Of a stretch of DNA of 64,000 bases, positions 51,701-60,700 are shown one piece after another. This stretch comes from Mesostigma viride (Eukaryota > Streptophyta > Mesostigmatophyceae > Mesostigmatales > Mesostigmataceae). The stretch lies in NCBI GenBank assembly GCA_009746045.1, contig RPFO01000065.1, positions 1,848,924-1,912,923 on the forward strand. Reading direction: 5' to 3'. The position numbers and the translations under genes are program-made. Position 1 is the stretch's first letter. The number at the start of each line of letters is the position of its first letter. The notes below the pieces were generated by a model that did no database searches, had not been told where the DNA came from, and worked only from the letters and a program-made list of their open reading frames with translations.

Positions 51701-54700
51701 CAGCAAATCCCTGACAACTTGACGATATGCCACGGTCACGCTTTGACACATCCCAGCCATGCAACGTACATAAAAACCACTGAAAGGTGCCAGGAATCTG
51801 GCGATGCGCAGCACGGAATGGCATTATACCTGGCGCTAACTGCACGGAAAGAAGCCGAAAACTTGCGTTGATAACCCATAAAGGAAGCGAAACATTCATA
51901 GGGTCACGTTGATCACACGATCGTACCATTACCGGAATTGTCCTTCGCCCAGCGGCGCAAGAAAGAACAACCTTCCATGGAATAATAAGACGCGCATCCC
52001 GCGAGCCTGGAGAGTGTCTTACCGATCATGACGGAAATCTTGCCGAAACCCAGCAAATTTTTTAAAGCTTTACCAATAACGATTTAAACGCATCCTTGAC
52101 GCTAGGTAAAGCCCATAAAACCTGACAATCACCGCCGCCAGCGTGCATTCTAATTTATTCCTCTCGACGAAAACATCAGATTGGACCCCCGTGGCGATGG
52201 TCATCAATAAAATCATCGACACTGCAAAAAACGCGAACTCCGTTACGAAGTAGTATCATTTACTCATCGTCTTTAAGATTCGCTCAGTTTCTCTGCATTC
52301 CGCGAGCTATCTTTTTCTACTCTGCCTGAAAGCACGTCGCCATGGCCAGCTCCGGTAGGGGTGCGCGCCCCGTGCACCACTTTTTCACGGTACGGACGGG
52401 TACCGCGAATTTTTCGGCGCCAAAATATTCGCGCCGGGACCGTCCCCTTAAATATGATTAATTTAGTGGTTCACATGGCTATCACACCACAACTCTGTAC
52501 CCTCTACCATCAAGTTGTCGCCGGCGACAGGGTGGCTCCAATTGGCAACGATTTCGTACGTACCTGGAATGTATCCAGCTGCCGGGATGTGGTTGACCAC
52601 TACATCAAGCTGCAGCAATCTCAGCACTATGAATCTTTATGCAACATGCTCTGCCTTTTGCAAGTGCTTACGCTGTAGGCTAAATACGCAAAGAGATTGG
52701 ATGGATCCAAGCAGTCGGACATAATTAGGCTGCTCGCCTGGCCCATGATGGCAGCGCCACAAAAATTGTGCACCAGCTAGCCCTACTGTCTTGCCGAGCC
52801 TCCACTTCTAAGCTCTGGCAGTCTGCTCATCCTTTTCGTTGCTAAAACGATCTGTAAAACGTTCTTTTACATCCGGCGGAACGTGTTGCATTGAATGCCC
52901 TCATTATTTAAGTTGTCCGGCCAGATGAGCCCATATGTGTACGAAGCCCCGACGCGAGTGCCCATGCACTGACCACATTACTTGCATTTCACAAATCTAC
53001 TTCCTCCCTCTCTACCGAATGAAAGTCAATGAGTATTTCAACAACCCTTTTGGCACTTGAATGTGCTCTGGTCCTGCTCGTCTACCGCCTGCACCATTGC
53101 TACAAACCACTGACCGAACGCAGCTAGCTCGTCCTCAACAGCGTGTGTTTCATTGCCAAGCGCTATTAGTTTACTGTGGCCACGCCGGGCTGGGCTGCTT
53201 GCAAGCTTGGTCAAGTCGGCAGCACGTTGCACCTGTGCTGCTACACGTGGCGACAAGCCTGCATCCCGCCGCGCCGCGCCGTAATTGCCCTAGGGTGGCT
53301 GTACAACCAGGCCGCGCGGCAAAAAGTAGCCATGTTTTACATAAATACAGTTCCCAGGACCTTTCGTACAGTATAATACGCGTAAATACGGCAGGGGGGA
53401 CGTGCTGTACGTAACATCACGGCCAGAGACTGTACCTGTATGGGTAAAGATTGACTGGATATGGTTGTTGCGAGACACTAATGCAGTCCGGAAATGGGTC
53501 TTATAAGAATATACTTACAGTAACCAGACTTTACAGTACGCCAGACTGGTCATCCATTGCTCGGGAACAAGGGCTAAGCCTTGCTCGGGATTCCCAACAT
53601 TTCACTGCCAGGCACATTAAGAACATATTACTCATGCTGAAGAAGCCACTTTGACATCAGCTAGCCGATGGTTCAGCCCTGGCTGCATCTGAGCCATATT
53701 TGAGTTTGCCGCGCATATCAGACTATCTTATGCACCTCGAACAAACTGAGCAAAGCTCACAACAGGTACTCTGTGGGCAAAGGTGAAAGGAGACGCCACA
53801 AACGATCAGTGATGGTTTTATGGATCACCTTCTTCAGCGCACTTGAGAGCAAACTGCTGGCATTACCTTTCTGCATCATGCTACCCAATGGGCTGCCAGC
53901 CCTTGGCTGCACAGCAGGTTCCAAGTTCTGAGCACATTTAATATCATGCATAAGGCTTGCGGATGTGCGCACTTCTATTTGTATCTTCTATATGGAAAAC
54001 CTCAGTTAGGTTAAATAGTGCCGGAACCTTTTGCCCACTGAGGCAAATCGGTCCGTCACACTATTTTGCCCGGAATAACCACTTCCGAGCACCCAAGTTA
54101 ATTCGGCCGAATTAACTTGGGTGCTCGGAAGTGGTTATTCCGGGCAAAATAGTGTGACGGACCGATTTGCCTCAGTGGGCAAAAGGTTCCGGCACTATTT
54201 AACCTAACTACCTCCAGCACGTAGCATGAGAAAGTCATGAGGTGTTGAAAAGCCCACAGACACTGCAGGCCGGAAAAGGCAACATTAACTAAAAGGCATT
54301 TTTCTTGAAGCACAAATAAGAAAGGATCCACGCACCAACGCATGCACCAGCGAGACACAGCTGGAATGGCGGAGCACAACCGTAATCTTCACCGTCGTTT
54401 GGGTCACTGTCCTCACAAGCTGATTGCAAGCACGTGGAACAGAGGAGGCGGCGGCGGCGGCAGCAGCAGCAGCAGCAGCAGGCCATTAAAAAAAATGGGT
54501 TATTGCGAGCCATAAGCAAACCATATTTATCCCCAACACTGCAGGCCCATCGCGACTGCATCTCCCGCGGTCTACATGATATAATGGTTAATGGCTACGC
54601 CCGCCGGCACTTGAAGGAAGGCTCGTGGATGGATTCTTTCTTGCTCACCCACACGCAAAAGCAAACCTTTGCCATCTGCAGCGCTTCGCGAGGGTGACCC

Positions 54701-57700
54701 CGAGAGCTTGGGGTCACATTGCAAAAAGTAATGATCTCCAGTGAGAATGAATCAAAATGACCAGAGCGCATACAATTAGCCTGCAGCTTTCGGAGATACA
54801 AATGCGGTACATATTGATACATGACCTTAGTACTATGACCATATTTTCGAAATACAGGGCAAATACGGTGAGAATATGTGAAATACGAGGCAGACACACA
54901 ATGAATGCGAGGAAATCAACATCTGTATTCGTAAGTGTATTTCAAACGAACGTGGATCCAGCTATCTCCGGGCCGTTTTTCCAGAACTCAACTTTTTATC
55001 CAGACTAGCTGGGCTATACCTTTACAGAATTTCAACATGAACTACTATATACAGTGCTACTAGTTAGAAAAGTCTAGTGCTACTAGTTAGTTAGAATGAC
55101 GAAATAATGACCAGCAAAGAGAAGACAGCGACACGTACAAGCAAAACCAAAAACAGGAGCGACCCTTGCAAAGAAAACCCTCGGCTGGCTAACATACCCA
55201 ACAAAGCTACGGGTGAGACGGCATGCCGCAGGTCCAGCCAGTGCTGCTGCCTAAGGAAAGTCAAATATGCACTGCACACTTGCATGCGTAACTACCATAT
55301 ATATAGAACCGATGACTATTCTTATGGCCTCTGGAATCAGTGTTAGGAGCAGTAGTACTGCGGTTTCTCAGTGCCGAGGCACCGATGAATCATGAATATG
55401 CAGTAGCACCAGAAAGAACTACTGTGCATCCACTGGCCACGCGCCTTCAGGAGGCGCATGTACATAGATGCATCTGCGGGCAGCTGAGGACTGTAAGCAG
55501 CCCCCTGCTAAGCTGGTAAGGTGGTAAGAAACATTACAGAGCATCTCCTTCAAGATACTAGCATAACGACAGCAGTGCTTGCAAGTTTAAATACCTGTAA
55601 CATGGACTTGGTCATGTGCCAGGGAGAGAGTCAGAAAGTCCTCATGGCAGCATCTACCCACCCGCCCATGCACCATGTCTCTAGAGCTCTAGGCATTTAG
55701 TTAACCCTGCTTCCTTACAAAATGCAAGGTTGTATCACGTCCACGCACCGCTGCATGCACCGTTAACGCAAAAGGGGTACGTCGCATTACAGTTAAGATC
55801 CGCGCCGCTGCCAAGGTTGTCATTTACGCAAGCTGGATTCAAGGACACATGGACAGCACAAGGGCAAGTTGCACAAGCGCATATTAAAAGCTGTTCCATA
55901 CACTCATGTGCGCAAACCCACCATTGCCCAGAAAACTGACCAACAAATCCCTGGAAATACTTACCACAGACTGTATCTGTATGGCTACATAGATTGACTA
56001 GACATGGTAAAATTAACATGTTTAGGCACACTATTTGTTTTCCCAAAATAGGATGGATTATTAGCTATGGGCCACTGGAGTGCCCAACCCTACCATGAGA
56101 AACAGTTTTATTACAATATTTGTGTGCTAGGCTTTTTAGTGGATGCCAAGGATGCAAAGAAGATGCACAATCAAACTCTTTGTCCAAATCATGTTCATTT
56201 CTACTTATGCTAGGTTCTTTGCCCCTGGCATGGATCGCCAGAGAGGGATGTACAGTAAGAAGGGTAAGGCTAGCCTTGGACAAGCAATAAGTGTTTCCAT
56301 GGGCATCGGCGGCCGGGATGTGGCCTTCCTTTTGTATGTGCTCCACTCATTGTTTTAATAAAGAGTTTGGTCACCCTGGAGTTCCGCGATTAATAGAACG
56401 TGCAATTTTGCACAAGCGGCCATTGCCGCCATCGTTTTAAAAACAGTGGCCATGGTCATCGCCGGCTTAGCTTGCTGAAGGCATGGTCCGCCGGCACACA
56501 AGCTAACATTCATCCTAAATTAATTGACACCGGCATGCGTCACGCGCCGGCCTGAACAGCGCTGAAAACGCCACAACAAATAACATGGCCACACACACCC
56601 AGGCTAGCGCGCTAACCATACAGGAAGTGGTACAAGGTTCTCAAAACTGACCAACATAAATCTCGCCCATCGACCCCTTGGGCCGGTCTGAGTCCACTAA
56701 TATACAATGATTGATCACGACTCACTAAGAAACAGACCATTCAAAGATTCGTTAAGCAACCAGCCGACCCTACAGGTTACTAGCTAATCAAAGCCGGTGC
56801 AAACAGTCATGAATATTTGCAAGCAAGTCGTATAAAGCCTACAATTAATTTTTTCGCACCACTTATTGATAGCCAACGACCCTTATAAACAATCGGGTCA
56901 TTCAAGGAAAATTCAGGCGAGCATGAAGCCCTTTTTAAAGAACGAATCAGTCAGACCATGTCGCAGACAGCTTTCTACATGCAGGCCAGAACATAGCGGA
57001 CCTAGATCTTTCCCGCATTTTTATTTATTTTTATGCGGTAATATAACTATATTCAGAGAAAACTGGCTTAAGAGAGCTAGGGGCAGGCAACGGTCAAGAA
57101 AGAGCATCAGGACTCAAAAGTGACAACGCCTCGCAAGCTTAAACTCATGTACGAACATCAAGAAAGGATGAGGCAACGATATTCCAGCGCTACCTGGTAT
57201 GACTGGCGTTACCTTTGCCCTGGCCCAGGCGGTGCCCGCAAAAGTGGCACTTGCGGCACATAAACCATGACGTGATGTCCAGAGTGGTCTAAATCATCAA
57301 ATCTTTACTGTCACTGCATTTATTCTACGGCCATGCATGATAACATTGAGTAGAAAGAAACATATAAACCCTTCCGGGCTGGCACCGGAAAACAATTTTA
57401 GTCATCAATTCCGTCGACCTGCCTGATCGCAGTTCTTTCAAGCAAGAGCAGTGTTGACACGACTAATGACTCGCATCCCCGCGAGCTGAAAATTGATATA
57501 TTCATCTTTAGGACATACAAAATCTATTTCCTGAGTTTGGCCAGTGCAAACGTAAACTGCATGCATCAGGGCGCAAACCGCCATGGCTACATGTAGGTCG
57601 TGCATTTCCGGAACTCACGGTTTACGGGAAAAGTTACCCTAACCACCTGTACTTTAACCGTATCTTCCACTGCTAAGGTGTCCTCCAAAAATCCCCAAAA

Positions 57701-60700
57701 AGATGTCCGAGAAAGATCTTTTCATGTAAGTAGTATTTGAAAAAGTTTTCAGCGAAATTTGCCCTCAAATACTTCAGGCGCGGCGAAGTTCTTACAGAAC
57801 TTCAAAACTCGGTCCTCCCGGTATAGGACTGAGAAAACTCAGTCCTCTCCATCTATAGGTAGTGAGACAGGCGAAGAGTTAACCCGGCGGATGCAGGGCG
57901 GAGTTTTTCTTGTTCCCCTGAAAAGGGCGGTGACTCACACAGGCAGTCATACGCCTGGAAGGTCTCCAGCTTGCCCAGGCACCATCAACAGTTGCACCGA
58001 CCATTAAACAGCCGCTGGGATTTACCAGTGCACGCCACCATGTGGCAGGGTTACCAACCCCCGCCACCGCGCCATACCCATCGTCCTTATGACGCCGGAT
58101 CCGGTTGAAAGAAACATGATTCCCCCGCAGCCAAGCCTGCTGATGATGAAGGCTGTAGATTTGTACTACTAGTAGTATAACTGGTTGGCCAATATGGTAC
58201 GTGCGTCAATACGCGGGGCCTGAAAATACGGGTATATACTTCGGACTCCAAAGTACGCGGGCCCAAAACATGTGACTGTTTAAGGGTTGCAGTGCATCCA
58301 TATGAAAACACTACCAGCACGGATAATAATTAACAAAGCTTGTCATTTCCAACTTCATCACACAATATAGCATGCTCGTTCATGACGTTGATGCAAAATG
58401 GTTAACAACATTCGGTGACAGTGCTTACTGGTTAACAACATCCGTATGTGCCCTGCATTTAATCCTATCTAAAGAACTCGGCAACCAGCAGCCTGGCAGC
58501 CATCTCGTCTGTAAAAACCAGCCGTTTGGCGATCTGCAGCTAGCCATTATGAAGAGGAGTCGATCAGATGAGGTAGACGCATGGAAAGTTCTTGTTGCAA
58601 ACTGCAAGCTAGTGGTACTTCGTCACGGAAACCGGTTTGAACATGTAAGGATTTTTTATTTGTTCTTTCGTTTTTACCTCATAATAATCCCACTCAGGAC
58701 CTTAGGCATAATTATGCACGGCTGCTAACTGAAAATGGCTGTCGCACTGGCCTGACCGCACCTCGCTATATAGCAGCATAACAACCAGTATCACACCTTG
58801 CGCGTCGCAATATGCTGACATATAATGCATTATTGTTGGCTACATAATAAAGGCTTTCGCACCAACTTACAACTAAAATTATTCCTAGGCCATGAGCCAA
58901 ACAATTTGTAAGGCTTGCGCTTGTCGGAAAGAACCGTTCGCACCTAGTTTTAGTAAACATCTCGAACAGGCAGTGAAACGCTGCGCCAATTAGACCCCAG
59001 TACAGGCACCGCACTGCCCGCTGGTACCTCGCAAAAGTCCAGTTCCCGTACCGTAAAAAATACGCATATTTACCGCCGAGGCGTTCGGTACGCGTACTCC
59101 CGTATTTTTGCAGCTCAGTACGGCGTATTTGCCAACCCGGGTAGCATATGCTTGCTTAGAGACGACCCTTTCACGCAGGAACTGAGGCCCTATTCCATAA
59201 TCCATCATCGGATAAACTAATCAGGGCAGAAAAAAGAAGGAAACACAGGGCCGCCAGGCGACCATTCTTTGCTAGAAAACCCGGGCTATGCTGCACCGGT
59301 CTGCCCCCCGAGATCATCCTCTACCGGTCTTCCCCACCTCTCCCGACCCTGGCCAAGGGCTGATAGTTGCTTTCCGATGGCGGGAGTGACTTGTAAGTCG
59401 CAGGTCCCCGGTGCGCCATCAGCGCTCTTATTCAATCAGCCCGCGAGACCACCCCGACCAAATGCAGTCGCTGCCCACTCAAAGGTTTTCTCCACAAAAC
59501 GCTGTCCACAGCCCTGTTACCACACGGAGCTGAATTCCGGGCTCGTTCCCACCATCTTTATCTTATCATAATCAAAGGCTTCCTCACCAGAAGCCCCACG
59601 ACTCCATGAGGCAACGGGGAGCACCTCTAGGACCAGCGTTGGAAACCACTGCACTGGTCAATGCTTCAAAAGAAAGCGTCCCAGCCTCCGTCGATACCTG
59701 TCACGTGGCCAGAAACAAAATATATTCCAGCTAGGCCCCTTTGCGCCCAGAGAGGCCGATAGCATCGTCTCATGTTCGGCGCAGCCGCCATAGCGGCCAG
59801 CCGACCTTGCCAGCAAAATGCTGGAATCAGGTTGCAGAGCTGTAACGATACGTCCCGAGTCACCAGCACCACTCTAAGTACACTTATCAGTTCCGACAGG
59901 CGCGTTGTGCCTGTAGGTGCATGTACCAACAGGTATGTCTCGCTACAAACCTTTGACACTACAGCACCACCATGAGCTACAAACTCCGGTGACGGATGCA
60001 AGAGCTACTACTCGGTACAACATTTTGGCACCACATGAGGTCGGTGCAGTGCCCAGGTGACGGGTGCTATAGCTAGCTACACAACCTACGGCAGGTTAGT
60101 CCCCTTGGAGCCCGCATTGCATGTAGCTATAGAATGAGCAAAAGCTCACAGCATGCATGCTCACACCGACAAAAAAATCCGATGAATTGTTTTGGGGCAG
60201 TCGGGCTAAAAGCCCAAAAATTCGGTGCACTTTGGGAGTGACGCAAGAGTGACCCACGTCGGCACCTAGTATGGTCGTCAAAGTTCCCTGAAAAGGAGCG
60301 GCGCGACGCGCGACCAGCATTCCGTACCCCATCGCTAGTATCGGCACATTTACTGTTCATCATGTACTAATGTTCAGGAATCGAGAAAGAAATGTACGGA
60401 GCGAAGTTGTTTTCGGGGTACAAATTGGGGCTTTTTGGAGTGGGAGTGGATGGGACTGCTCTGGTCCGGCTCATGAACCGTTCCATCCACTCCCACCGTA
60501 ATTCAGGGGAATTTGCGAAATCGCCACATTTCGGTAGGGAGTGAGGTCACAGAAGGTCACTATAAGAAATTGGCCGGATTTGCCGTTCAGGTGGGAGTAC
60601 TCCCGATGTGAATGCAATTCAGGGGTTTTAGAAACCGGTCCTCATCCTAATTCTACATACGGAATCAGTGGTCGGTGTGAACATGCTGTTAATAATCAAA

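Larger units (their letters stand above)
43264..54953. repeat. Tandem unit U3 (3.6 kb net), carrying two insertions
   Basis: 43264-44126, 50284-50554 and 52452-54953 align with U2 end to end at very high identity. The Copia-like element 44127-50278 and the TTAA element 50555-52447 account for all the extra length (11.7 kb against 3.6 kb). Confidence 0.85.
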
